Part shown: positions 35,127-43,829 of the stretch, one piece after another
Layout of the letters: each line of letters begins with the position of its first letter
Position numbering within the stretch: position 1 is the stretch's first letter
DNA from: Bdellovibrionales bacterium
GTDB lineage: Bacteria; Bdellovibrionota; FAC87; UBA2466
Direction: 5' to 3'
DNA length: 50,887 nt
NCBI GenBank assembly: GCA_009692515.1
Contig: SHZA01000011.1
Coordinates: 1-50,887, forward strand
The notes under the pieces: model-generated
Databases searched by the model: none
The model's input: the letters and a program-made list of their open reading frames with translations, nothing else
What the model was told of the DNA's origin: nothing
Made by a program: the position numbers and the translations under genes

Positions 35127-36188
35127 TTAGTTTCCTTGATATCGCATCAAAAACAGATCCTTTAAAGGCTTGCACTTTTTTAAAAGTGCAATCGAAAATT
35201 TAGCATGGCTAGGAAAATAGCCATTTCCAAAAATTAATTGGCTACTAGAAGCAATTCCTTCTGCACCAAGGGCTACTTTAGTAAAGCTGGTGGCCATGCT
35301 AAAAAACAAAACTCGCCCCTTAGGCTTACAAATTAAAATGGAACCCATCTCTGTGTTGGAAACAGATGCCACATTCACAACAAGGTCTGCCATTTTACCG
35401 CGAGTTACCTTTTCAATTTCACTAAAAACTGTAACCGGATGAGTTGCGTCAATTTCTAAAACCACATCACAGATATTTAATTCGCGTAATGATTTTGCAG
35501 CATTCGCGCCCGGCTCAATCGCAATCACCTTTCCTTTTTTGCCAGCTTTTTTTCTAGCGGCAAGACACGAAAGAAGACCCGCCTTACCACCGCCACCTAT
35601 TACGACCACAGTGTGTCCTGTCTTACTCAGTGCATTGACAGTCGCTGGAGCTCCTGCCACATCAAAAACCGCCATCGAAACCGCTTCAGGAAGATCCTTG
35701 GGAAGATGTGCTGCAATGGCAGTTTCAAATAATATGGCATAGCCTTGAACATCAACCTGATGGGTTTTGAGATCAATATTTATTATTTTTTCTATTACTA
35801 ACGGAGTTAAGGTTAGGGAAACTAACGTAGCGACTCGGTCCCCTTTTTTTACCTTTAATGGACCTCGATAATCACTTCCAATTTGCTGAACCTCTCCAAT
35901 TAACATTCCCCCGCTTCCGGTGACTCGATTGTGCTGTTTACCTCGAGTTCGACAATTCTCAAGAATAATTTGGCCTATCCTATTTTTGTCTCCTTGGGTT
36001 TCTTGTTCCATTTGAACAAAACTTGCCGCATCAATATTTAATTTCTGAACCGATAAAAGAATCTCATTCGAGTAAAGGGGCAGTCTGTTATCTATTTTCT
36101 CAGCACTTTGAGGCAATACCATTTTGGTATCCAGTACTCGATGGATACCCAAAGGGTGTCCCTGCTCTTTTCTTTCATTTTTTGCCAT
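35127..36188 (-). CDS. kdd: L-erythro-3,5-diaminohexanoate dehydrogenase
   Basis: Oxidatively deaminates 3,5-diaminohexanoate to 5-amino-3-oxohexanoate, the third step of lysine fermentation after two aminomutases. About 353 residues from ATG 36188 (an upstream in-frame ATG at 36224 lies deeper in the preceding gene). Recognised by GHPLGIHRVLDTKMVLPQ, ILLSVQKLNIDAASF, RVTGSGGMLIGEVQQIG, VATLVSLTLTPL, the nucleotide loop VVIGGGGKAGLLS and SFTKVALGAEG, a pattern I know as Kdd rather than generic quinone oxidoreductases. It overlaps the amino-acid dehydrogenase gene by 14 bp and is co-transcribed with it. The next pathway enzyme, Kce, is encoded at 44540-45358. Confidence 0.9.
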   Translation of the reverse strand: MAKNERKEQGHPLGIHRVLDTKMVLPQSAEKIDNRLPLYSNEILLSVQKLNIDAASFVQMEQETQGDKNRIGQIILENCRTRGKQHNRVTGSGGMLIGEVQQIGSDYRGPLKVKKGDRVATLVSLTLTPLVIEKIINIDLKTHQVDVQGYAILFETAIAAHLPKDLPEAVSMAVFDVAGAPATVNALSKTGHTVVVIGGGGKAGLLSCLAARKKAGKKGKVIAIEPGANAAKSLRELNICDVVLEIDATHPVTVFSEIEKVTRGKMADLVVNVASVSNTEMGSILICKPKGRVLFFSMATSFTKVALGAEGIASSSQLIFGNGYFPSHAKFSIALLKKCKPLKDLFLMRYQGN

Positions 36189-37218
36189 AAAGACGTTCTT
36201 CGGCCAAAAGATCGGCCACCTCAAAAGTAGGTTTATGAGTTGCTTTAGACCTCTGAAAAACCTCTTTCATCGTTAAATAGATGGCTTCAGTTTTCTTTAG
36301 TGCTTTGGTGCGATCATACCCCTGATATTCGATAAAAATATTAATAATACCGCCAGAATTTATTGCGTAATCAGGTGCATATAAAATACCTCTTTCATGA
36401 AGGCGAATTCCATCTTCAGAGGTTGCAAGCTGATTATTGGCTGCACCCACTATCGCTTTACATTTTAATCTTGGAATAGTGACGCTATTTAAAATAGCTC
36501 CGCGCGCACATGGCGAAAAAACATCACAATCCAAATCATAAATATTTTCCAGCTCAACAAATTTAACCTTTAATTCTGCCTTTGCTTTTTCTACTATTTT
36601 AACATTGGTGTCGGTAACCCACACCTCTCCACCTGCTTCAGTAATTAGCGCCGCTAAGGCATAACCCACATGTCCAATTCCTTGAACCGCTACTTTAAGG
36701 CCTTTGATATTTTTAGATCCTGTCAAAGATTCTGCAGTGGCCTCTAAGGCTCTGAAAACTCCAAGTGCAGTAACTGGAGAGGGATCTCCACTGGTTCCCA
36801 CCTCTCCTTCAACACCTAAAACATGCCGGGTCTTTTCTTTCACTAAACCTAAATCTACACTTTCAATATTCATGTCCTTAGCCGCAATATATTTGCCCTC
36901 AAATTTCTCGACAAACTCTCCAAAGGAGTGAAAAAGTTTTTTTGATTTTTGGTCGGGGTTTCCAATAATGACACTTTTACCGCCTCCAAAATTAATTCCA
37001 GCCAACGCCGACTTGTATGACATGCCTTTCGCCAGGCGTAACACATCGGTCATTGCTTCCTGTTGCGATGCATAAGGCAACATTCTAATGCCTCCACACG
37101 CCGGACCCAAATGCGTGTTATGAATTGCAATAATGGCCGATAACCCACTTGAGGAATCTTTAGCCACAAGAATTTTTTCAAAACCCTGCTCTTTAACTTC
37201 TTCAATTATTAGTGCCAT
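36175..37218 (-). CDS. Leucine/valine-type amino-acid dehydrogenase (Glu/Leu/Phe/Val dehydrogenase family)
   Basis: 347 residues. NAD-dependent oxidative deamination of a branched-chain or aromatic amino acid to the 2-oxo acid. Seen: LGPACGGIRMLPYAS, KGMSYKSALAGINFGGGKSVIIG with two catalytic-region Lys, GVFRALEATAESL, the Rossmann loop VAVQGIGHVGYALA, and FSPCARGAILN followed by AIVGAANNQL. Length near 350 and the SPCARGAILN context fit leucine/valine dehydrogenases better than the longer glutamate enzymes. No Shine-Dalgarno is seen before the ATG. Operon with kdd, so both may run amino-acid breakdown. Precise substrate not determinable. Confidence 0.9.
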   Translation of the reverse strand: MALIIEEVKEQGFEKILVAKDSSSGLSAIIAIHNTHLGPACGGIRMLPYASQQEAMTDVLRLAKGMSYKSALAGINFGGGKSVIIGNPDQKSKKLFHSFGEFVEKFEGKYIAAKDMNIESVDLGLVKEKTRHVLGVEGEVGTSGDPSPVTALGVFRALEATAESLTGSKNIKGLKVAVQGIGHVGYALAALITEAGGEVWVTDTNVKIVEKAKAELKVKFVELENIYDLDCDVFSPCARGAILNSVTIPRLKCKAIVGAANNQLATSEDGIRLHERGILYAPDYAINSGGIINIFIEYQGYDRTKALKKTEAIYLTMKEVFQRSKATHKPTFEVADLLAEERLYGKK

Positions 37219-37352
37219 AGAGCATTATTGGTACCATCAAAATTTATTGGCTACTACCCGAAAATTAATAATTAATACCCCTTTTTAAGAAATATTTTCT
37301 CTAAACTGTTTGACCTGGGTCTCTCTTTTGTTTACAAAATTTGAATCTATTT

Positions 37353-37994
37353 ATGACAACCAAAAGATTCATTGCTATCGCAGGAAATATCGGTTCAGGA
37401 AAGACCACCTTAACGCGCATGCTCTCTGATCATTATTCTTGGGAGCCCCATTTTGAAGTGGTTTCTAATAATCCCTATCTCTCCGATTTTTACGGAGATA
37501 TGAACCGTTGGTCACTTCAACTGCAGGTTTTTTTTCTTTCAAAAAGATTTCAAGCTCATCAGACGATTGTAAAATCTAATATTTCAGCCATTCAAGACCG
37601 TTCTATCTATGAAGACGCTCATATTTTTGCCAGAGCCTTAAAAGAGGGTGGGCAAATGGATGAGAGAGATTATGAAAACTATTTTGAGCTTTACACAACG
37701 ATGACGCAGTTCTTAAATCCGCCCGATCTCGTTGTTTATGTAAAGAGATCTGTAAACTGTCTCAAGGAGAGAATTAAAGAGCGCGGCAGAAGTTTTGAGC
37801 AAAACATTCCCAAAGATTATCTTCAACTTTTGGAACGATGCTATGAAGACTGGATAAAAGAATACGATTTAGGAAAGGTGCTTATCGTAAATGCCGACAC
37901 ACTTGATTTCAAAAATAGTGAAGATGACTTTAAATATGTTTGTTCTCAAATAGAAAGCTCGCTTACCCATCCCACACGTTTTACTAACTGTTAA
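37353..37994 (+). CDS. Deoxynucleoside kinase (dAK/dGK-like)
   Basis: 213 residues from ATG 37353 (a TTG at 37341 is an alternative). Phosphorylates salvaged purine deoxynucleosides to dNMP. P-loop IAGNIGSGKTTL at the N-terminus, substrate-site residues in NRWSLQLQVFFLSKRF, the DRS motif in IQDRSIYEDAHIF, and lid Arg residues in KERIKERGRSFEQ, all typical of the dNK/dCK/dGK family. The RGRSFEQ lid resembles the deoxyadenosine/deoxyguanosine kinase group. Divergent from the dehydrogenase operon. Salvage of deoxynucleosides fits a cell consuming foreign DNA (inference). Confidence 0.9.
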   Translation: MTTKRFIAIAGNIGSGKTTLTRMLSDHYSWEPHFEVVSNNPYLSDFYGDMNRWSLQLQVFFLSKRFQAHQTIVKSNISAIQDRSIYEDAHIFARALKEGGQMDERDYENYFELYTTMTQFLNPPDLVVYVKRSVNCLKERIKERGRSFEQNIPKDYLQLLERCYEDWIKEYDLGKVLIVNADTLDFKNSEDDFKYVCSQIESSLTHPTRFTNC

Positions 37995-38137
37995 CACTAA
38001 GCAGAATACAGACCCCTACCGATTAATCATGGAGAGTTTTGCACCTTGTATTGTATCGTCTTGGGATTAAAGATATTATTAACCGGCAAGAACTATCATC
38101 TCGTATCTCCTTATTTTTTTATTTTATAAAGGGCCCC

Positions 38138-39160
38138 ATGTCTCAAATTCGAGCTATTTCTGATATTAATCCTATGGATAAACAAACAGACCATACAGAG
38201 GTGTTGGCTATGCCCCATACTATCTCCGTGGTCATTCCTGTTTTTAAAGGGGAAAAAACCTTAAAAACCTTAGTTGCAGAAATTTTAGAATTAAATAATA
38301 ACACCACCGATAAAACCATCCTCCGTGTGATTGAAATATTATTAGTCTGGGATGGAGCTCAAGATAATTCTGCAAAAGTGATGCAAGAGCTAGCAGATTC
38401 CAATCCTATTGTTCGCACCGTTTGGCTTTCTCGAAATTTTGGCCAACATGCAGCCACACTTGCTGGCGTAGCCAGATCTCGAGGCGATTGGATTGCAACC
38501 CTTGATGAAGATGGTCTACATAATCCCTCTGAAATCATACCGCTTCTTAATACTGCTATTCAAAGTAACTACCAATTGGTCTATGGTCTTGCAAAAAACA
38601 AAGTACCTCATCACACATTAAGAAACTCAACTAGCCAGTTGGCTCATTGGTTTTTTAAATCCTTTTTAGGAAATGAAAACAGAAATGACTTTAGTAGTTT
38701 TCGATTAATTCGCGGAGATGTCGGAAGAAATCTATCGGCCTATTGTGGAGCTGGCGTTTATTTAGATGTAGCCCTGCAATGGGTAACCTTAACCTCAGGA
38801 TGCTATGAGGTAACTTTACGTAAGGAGTGGCGGCCCTCTAAAAGTTACAGCCCTTTTCGACTATTTAGTCACTTTAGACGACTTGTTCTTTCCTCTCCAG
38901 GAACGCCGTTAAGAGCTATTTCACTAATGGGCATTCTTACCATTTTTTTAAGCATTGGACTGATGAGCTACGCTTTTTATCAATACATAACAGGTAACGT
39001 ACCGGTACAAGGATGGACCTCTCTTTTTATTCTTATTTCATTCCTTTTTGGAGTTCTCATGTTAGCGGTTGGGATTTTAGCAGAATATGTGGGTTTAATT
39101 CTCTCAATCTCGATGGGAAAACCTCTTTACCTGGTTCAATCTAAATCACCAATACTATGA
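38138..39160 (+). CDS. Family 2 glycosyltransferase with two C-terminal membrane segments (GtrB/DPM-like)
   Basis: 341 residues from ATG 38138 (AAAGGG 4 bp upstream). An ATG at 38210, with GAGG 8 bp before it, starts right at the catalytic domain, and a TTG at 38039 would add 33 residues, so the start is uncertain. GT-A fold: ISVVIPVFKGEKTLKTLV, WDGAQDNS, SRNFGQHAATLAGVARSRGDWIATLDEDGLHNP with the metal-binding DED in place of DAD. Two hydrophobic segments near the C-terminus (ISLMGILTIFLSIGLMSYAFY and LFILISFLFGVLMLAVGILAEYVG) are typical of undecaprenyl- or dolichyl-phosphate sugar transferases. Followed by a methyltransferase gene after 16 bp. Confidence 0.88.
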   Translation: MSQIRAISDINPMDKQTDHTEVLAMPHTISVVIPVFKGEKTLKTLVAEILELNNNTTDKTILRVIEILLVWDGAQDNSAKVMQELADSNPIVRTVWLSRNFGQHAATLAGVARSRGDWIATLDEDGLHNPSEIIPLLNTAIQSNYQLVYGLAKNKVPHHTLRNSTSQLAHWFFKSFLGNENRNDFSSFRLIRGDVGRNLSAYCGAGVYLDVALQWVTLTSGCYEVTLRKEWRPSKSYSPFRLFSHFRRLVLSSPGTPLRAISLMGILTIFLSIGLMSYAFYQYITGNVPVQGWTSLFILISFLFGVLMLAVGILAEYVGLILSISMGKPLYLVQSKSPIL

Positions 39161-39176
39161 AAGGAATAATACAATC

Positions 39177-39878
39177 ATGATCCCGAATGAAGATGTTTTT
39201 GATCGTCATAGTGCCACTTATGAAAAGCATCTGAACTCTATATTGACGGTATCAGGAAAAACAAATGACTTTTTTGCCGATGAAAAAATTGAACAATTAC
39301 TTAGAATATGTAAAGCAATTCAACTAGATCCCAAAAATAGTTCCTTGATTGATATCGGGTGTGGAAATGGAGAGGTGACTAGGCGAGTTGAGCCTCTATT
39401 TTCAAAGGTAACAGGAACTGATCTCAGCGGAACATCATTAGAAAAGGCCCAAAAAAACTGCGCTCGCAGCCATTTTATTCATTCCAAGGAAAACAAATCC
39501 ATTCCCGTTTCTGATCAAAGTTTCGATGTGGCACTCGCATTTTGCGTTCTTCATCATATTCAGCCACAATCACGAAATTTTTTTATGAAGGATATTTACC
39601 GGTTGCTAAAGCCACATGGAATTCTACTTATTTATGAACACAATCCCTTTAATCCCTTAACTCAATATATTGTTTCTAGATGTGAATTTGATAAAGATGC
39701 AGTCTTATTACGTAGATCTGCATGCGAAAATCTTGTGGAAAGCAACAGCTTTCAGATCGTAGAATCTAAATTCACTTTAATTCTGCCTTTTAAAAACAAG
39801 AAATTACGTCACATGGAACACAAGTTTTTAGGCCAACTTCCATTGGGCGCACAATATTTTGTTGCTGCGAGAAAATAA
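39177..39878 (+). CDS. Class I SAM-dependent methyltransferase
   Basis: 233 residues. SAM-binding motif I is SLIDIGCGNGEVTRRV (about 58-73), motif II TGTDLSGTSLEKAQ, and motif IV/post FDVALAFCVLHHIQPQSR; KPHGILLIYEHNPFNPLTQYIVSRCEFD follows. This is the Methyltransf_11 group, which includes lipid, quinone and sugar methylases. Its position between a polyprenyl-type glycosyltransferase and a PilZ-like protein suggests an envelope glycan or lipid substrate, but that is inference. AAGGA lies about 11 bp before the ATG. Confidence 0.85.
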   Translation: MIPNEDVFDRHSATYEKHLNSILTVSGKTNDFFADEKIEQLLRICKAIQLDPKNSSLIDIGCGNGEVTRRVEPLFSKVTGTDLSGTSLEKAQKNCARSHFIHSKENKSIPVSDQSFDVALAFCVLHHIQPQSRNFFMKDIYRLLKPHGILLIYEHNPFNPLTQYIVSRCEFDKDAVLLRRSACENLVESNSFQIVESKFTLILPFKNKKLRHMEHKFLGQLPLGAQYFVAARK

Positions 39879-39881
39879 ATT

Positions 39882-40643
39882 ATGATGTCCTTCGACGAAT
39901 TACGACTATATCATCGGTTTAAAATAAATAATGATCGTCTCTGTTTTATATCTCAAAGTGGTACGACTGTTGGACTAGTCACAGAGCTTTCTTATGGTGG
40001 GTTTAGTCTGGCTCCGATTCCTACCCAACCTCAACTACTAAGACAGCTCGCTAACGCTTCTAAAAATGGAGCTATTCAAACCATTGAATTTCACTTTCTA
40101 AATCGTTCTGTTCGGTGCCAAATCGAGAAACGTTACTCCGAAAATGAAAAGGTAGGATATCAATTTACTCACGAACACACTCAGGTGTTGTCCTTTTTAA
40201 AGGATATTATTCCTTGGATTCGAGCGGGTGCGGCTATCATTTATCTCGAACAACTTGAAACAGAGGGCTTTGAAAATGAGCTTCCAGATCACTTGAGTTT
40301 TGAAGGCCCAATCCCTGTTGAAGTAGATTGGAATGGTGTCGATTCTCAAGGGCTTCCCAACTTCAATCTCAGTTTTCGTCAAGACAAGGTTACATTTCAG
40401 CTTTCAAGAAAAAATAATCAATTACTGACTTTGCACAACGTATGGCCTGGCGCAACGAGTGGAGATCTACGAACGACTCAAGGAATAGATTCTATGATCT
40501 TAAGAAATAGTCTCGCTATTTTATTAGGATTGTCTACACAAGAAACGGGCTCTGTATATCCCAAGCTTATTGAGGTTCTATTAAATTTATTTGAAAAAGC
40601 CCAAGAACAAACTGCACTATTTTTACAAAAAAAAACGGGCTAG
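39882..40643 (+). CDS. PilZ-like N-terminal domain protein of unknown function
   Basis: 253 residues starting 3 bp after the methyltransferase stop. Residues 1-105 resemble a PilZ barrel: RLYHRFKINNDRLCFIS, then VTELSYGGFSLAP, which matches the (D/N)xSxxGxx motif with E replacing the first acid/amide. A full RxxxR is not obvious, so c-di-GMP binding is doubtful. The remaining part has strands and a C-terminal helix (LLNLFEKAQEQTALFLQKK) with no recognised fold. The 3' end is overlapped by the nagZ terminator on the opposite strand. Family call tentative. Confidence 0.6.
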   Translation: MMSFDELRLYHRFKINNDRLCFISQSGTTVGLVTELSYGGFSLAPIPTQPQLLRQLANASKNGAIQTIEFHFLNRSVRCQIEKRYSENEKVGYQFTHEHTQVLSFLKDIIPWIRAGAAIIYLEQLETEGFENELPDHLSFEGPIPVEVDWNGVDSQGLPNFNLSFRQDKVTFQLSRKNNQLLTLHNVWPGATSGDLRTTQGIDSMILRNSLAILLGLSTQETGSVYPKLIEVLLNLFEKAQEQTALFLQKKTG

Positions 40644-40657
40644 TGATTTGCACCAGC
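40627..40657 (-). terminator. Intrinsic terminator of nagZ, overlapping the end of the convergent gene
   Basis: On the minus strand GCTGGTG (40657-40651), loop CAAAT, CACTAGC (40645-40639) forms a 7-bp stem with one G-U pair, followed after CCG by nine T (40635-40627). It starts at the last base of the nagZ stop codon and lies over the last codons of the plus-strand PilZ-like gene, where the complementary A-run encodes Lys residues. Confidence 0.65.
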
Positions 40658-41790
40658 TAAAGCTCTGTTTCCTCAGAATCTAAATTCTCTAATCTCTCTT
40701 TTTTCATAATCATCTCTGCAAGATGTAGATGTTCAGGAAGTCCGATAGCCTCATTCACCTGTGTCACATCAATGGGCCTCTCTAAATTTGCATAGGTTTT
40801 TTTACAATTTAAAACTCTTGCTACAGAAATCTCAACTTGATCTCTGCTAATTTTTTTGCTCTCTATGGCTTTAATTATCGCTTCCATAGGCCCTACTGGA
40901 AATCCATTATCTCCTCGATAGATTAAAACATCACAGCCGGCTTTAACGGCTAATACCGCAGCTTGGTCTGCTCCATAATGATCGGTAATAGCTTTCATTT
41001 CCATATCATCGGTAAAAATAAGTTTTGAATATCTTAGCCCGCGTCTCAAAATAGGCTCAATAGTTTTCTCTGATAAAGTAGCTGGATAATCTGGATCAAT
41101 GGCCTGGTTTAAAATGTGAGCCGTCATAATTCCCTCAACACGACTTTTTGCGAGTCTCCGAAAAGGAATAAGCTCTAGTTCTTCAAGTTTCGCTAACGAC
41201 CTTTCAATTTTAGGTAGTTCAAAATGCGAATCTATTTTAGTGTCTCCATGACCAGGAAAATGCTTGGCGACCGCTGCCACTCCCTGTTTTTGAATTCCTC
41301 GACATACTGCAGACCCTATTTTTCCACAAACTTCCGGATCGGAGGAAAACATTCTTCCTTTCATAACAGGATTATCGGGATTGGTATTTACATCGACTAC
41401 AGGAGCAAAGTTTAAGTTAATCCCCACAGCCTTTAACTCTTTGGCAATGATTGCACCAAACTGAAAAGCCATTTTAGGCGAATTAATTAACCCTAAATTT
41501 TCATTGCCCGGAAAGACGGTAAATGGTTTTCCCAAACGATTTACCTTGCCACCTTCATGATCAATGGAAATAAAAAGAAAAGGCTCATCAGCAAGTCGAC
41601 AATCAAATTGTAATTCATTAGATAGCTCAGCTAATTGGGCCGACGATTCTACATTTCTTTTAAAATAAACGGTTCCGCCAAGATGATGTTGTTTAATCGC
41701 TTTTTTAAAGTCTGTGGGAACAGATACCCCATCGAAACCCACAATAAAGAGCTGCCCAACAAGTGTTTTAAGATCTTGAATCTGAGACAT
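40657..41790 (-). CDS. nagZ: Beta-N-acetylhexosaminidase NagZ (GH3)
   Basis: Cleaves N-acetylglucosamine from anhydromuropeptides during cell-wall recycling; cytosolic, since no signal peptide is present. 377 residues: FISIDHEGGKVNRLG, AVAKHFPGHGDTKIDSH (the NagZ-specific His/Asp loop giving the general acid/base) and LIFTDDMEMKAI with the nucleophile Asp. The short C-terminus without a second GH3 domain also fits NagZ. The ATG is preceded by AGGAAG at 4-bp spacing. Downstream of typA but with its own candidate promoter and terminator. Confidence 0.95.
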   Translation of the reverse strand: MSQIQDLKTLVGQLFIVGFDGVSVPTDFKKAIKQHHLGGTVYFKRNVESSAQLAELSNELQFDCRLADEPFLFISIDHEGGKVNRLGKPFTVFPGNENLGLINSPKMAFQFGAIIAKELKAVGINLNFAPVVDVNTNPDNPVMKGRMFSSDPEVCGKIGSAVCRGIQKQGVAAVAKHFPGHGDTKIDSHFELPKIERSLAKLEELELIPFRRLAKSRVEGIMTAHILNQAIDPDYPATLSEKTIEPILRRGLRYSKLIFTDDMEMKAITDHYGADQAAVLAVKAGCDVLIYRGDNGFPVGPMEAIIKAIESKKISRDQVEISVARVLNCKKTYANLERPIDVTQVNEAIGLPEHLHLAEMIMKKERLENLDSEETEL

Positions 41791-41833
41791 AAACTTCCTA
41801 GGTCTAAAATGAATTTAGAATGACAGAGGTATA

Positions 41834-41862
41834 AGTATAGAGTTCTGCCTGTCAGGAAGCAA
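41834..41862 (-). promoter_or_regulatory. Candidate nagZ promoter
   Basis: Minus-strand TATACT (41834-41839, 5/6) lies 17 bp downstream of TTGCTT (41857-41862, 3/6). It would start transcription about 40 bp before the nagZ ATG. A 6-bp inverted repeat TGACAG...CTGTCA (about 41821-41854) brackets it. Confidence 0.35.
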
Positions 41863-41895
41863 GATACAGCCACGTAAATGTATTAATCTCAGAAA

Positions 41896-43737
41896 CTACG
41901 CGTCATCTTTTTCGGTTTCTTTTGGAACGCGAATAATAGACCGTTTATTCTGATCTAAAACTCGTTTGCGGATCCTAATGTGATTAGGTGTGACTTCAAC
42001 GACTTCATCATCTGCAATCCAAGCGATAGAACCATCAATGGTCAAAGGCTGTACGGGAACTAAAATGATATTTTCATCACTTCCTGCGGCACGAATATTA
42101 GTTAGCTTTTTCTCACGACACACATTGACGTTAATATCGTTCTGCTTACTATTTTCTCCTACTACCATACCCTCATAAACTTCAATGACCGGAGGCACAA
42201 TCAACTTCCCGCGAGGCTGTAAATTAAACAGCGCATACGGTGTTGTTTTGCCAGATCTATCGGCCACCATCGCTCCATTGACACGATCAATGATATGCCC
42301 TTTGAAAGGTACATATCCCGAGAGGTAGGAACTCATAAGACCACTTCCACGAGTGTCATTTAAAAACTCTGAGCGGTACCCAATCAAAGCACGAGAAGCA
42401 ATATCAAATTCTAAACGAACTCGACCCGCTCCCATTTTTTGAAGATTGGTCATCTCCCCTTTTCGAGTTCCTAATCTTTCCGTCACAACTCCAATACAAG
42501 ATTCAGGGACATCCATTACCACATGCTCTAATGGCTCCTCTAGCTGGCCATTATTATGTCTTGTAATAACTTTGGGGCGCCCTAACATGAACTCATACCC
42601 CTCACGTCTCATTTGCTCGGCTAAAACTGCAAACTGTAATTCTCCTCTGCCACGTAATAAAATGGTGTCTGAAGAATTTGTTTTTTCAGCTTGAATAGAA
42701 ACGTTAGTTCTTAATTCTCTTTCTAAACGATCCCACAACACTCGAGAGGTCAAACGTTTCCCGTCGATTCCTGCGAATGGAGAACTGTTTACAATGAGTT
42801 CAATGGAAATAGTGGGTTGCTCAATCTCAATCCGAGGAAGAGGTCTAGGATTGATAGGATCACAAATAGAATCCCCAATCTTTAACTCCTCAATTCCAGC
42901 CACAACGACGATATCCCCAGCAGATGCTATTTCAATAGGAACCGTTGCCATGCCTTCATAAGCAAATAACGCTGTAATTTTTGTTTCGGTAGACATTCCA
43001 TTTTCTTGAGAAAGAACAACTTTGTCTCCAACCTGAATTTTTCCTGCGTGAACCTTACCTGCTGCCAATCTTCCTAAATAGTCACTGTAGCTCGTATTTG
43101 AAATTAGCATTCTAAGACCATCATCTTCAATAGTCGGTCCTGGAACATAGGATAAAACAGTATCAAAAAGAAAAGAAAGATCGGTAGCCTGATCAGCCTC
43201 TTCGGGAGACTTTACAGCAATTCGTTTTCTGGCATTTGTATAAACAATAGGAAAATCGAATTGATCCTCGTTGACATCTAAATCTAAAAATAAATTATAA
43301 ATTTCATCTAGAACCTCTTGTGGTCTAGCATCAGCACGATCGATTTTGTTAATGACTACAATAATTTTGTGATTCAGTTCAAGCGCGTGCTTCAATACAA
43401 AACGAGTCTGGGGTAATGGCCCTTCTGCGGCATCGACTAAAAGTAGAGCCCCGTCCACCATCTGAAGTGCCCGTTCTACTTCGCCTCCGAAATCGGCATG
43501 GCCTGGGGTGTCCACAATATTAATTCGAGTCCCTTTGTACTGAATAGTACAATTCTTAGAGACAAGAGTAATACCCCGCTCCCGCTCAATATCAATACTA
43601 TCCATAGCTCGCTCAGCTACAATCTGATTTTGGCGGAAGGTCCCACTCTGCCAAAGCATTCCATCTACTAGGGTCGTTTTACCATGATCCACGTGAGCAA
43701 TAATTGCAATGTTTCGAATTTTATCGTTTATTCTCAT
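41896..43737 (-). CDS. typA: Translational GTPase TypA/BipA
   Basis: Ribosome-associated GTPase involved in 50S assembly and stress or cold adaptation. About 613 residues from ATG 43737, chosen because AGG lies 7 bp upstream and the protein then begins MRINDKIRNIAIIAHVDHGKTTLVDG like its homologues. G motifs: AHVDHGKT (P-loop), DTPGHADFGGEV, VINKIDRAD. EF-G-like domains II, III and V follow, and the BipA-specific C-terminal domain is present (GRSGKTTPYALFNLQPRGKLIV-type region near residue 490). Divergent from the DTW-domain gene. Secure. Confidence 0.97.
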   Translation of the reverse strand: MRINDKIRNIAIIAHVDHGKTTLVDGMLWQSGTFRQNQIVAERAMDSIDIERERGITLVSKNCTIQYKGTRINIVDTPGHADFGGEVERALQMVDGALLLVDAAEGPLPQTRFVLKHALELNHKIIVVINKIDRADARPQEVLDEIYNLFLDLDVNEDQFDFPIVYTNARKRIAVKSPEEADQATDLSFLFDTVLSYVPGPTIEDDGLRMLISNTSYSDYLGRLAAGKVHAGKIQVGDKVVLSQENGMSTETKITALFAYEGMATVPIEIASAGDIVVVAGIEELKIGDSICDPINPRPLPRIEIEQPTISIELIVNSSPFAGIDGKRLTSRVLWDRLERELRTNVSIQAEKTNSSDTILLRGRGELQFAVLAEQMRREGYEFMLGRPKVITRHNNGQLEEPLEHVVMDVPESCIGVVTERLGTRKGEMTNLQKMGAGRVRLEFDIASRALIGYRSEFLNDTRGSGLMSSYLSGYVPFKGHIIDRVNGAMVADRSGKTTPYALFNLQPRGKLIVPPVIEVYEGMVVGENSKQNDINVNVCREKKLTNIRAAGSDENIILVPVQPLTIDGSIAWIADDEVVEVTPNHIRIRKRVLDQNKRSIIRVPKETEKDDA

Positions 43738-43829
43738 AATCTTACCTAAGTCTTTTAAATGAAAGGGCAATGTATATCATAAACTTAACTAGTTGAGTTA
43801 AATTATCACTAGGAATAAGTACTTTTTTC

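Noticed and set aside
35127-36188. Annotation as generic zinc-type alcohol dehydrogenase or quinone oxidoreductase
   Set aside because: The N-terminal GIHRV, TGSGGMLIG and SFTKVALGAEG segments match Kdd specifically, and Kce is nearby.
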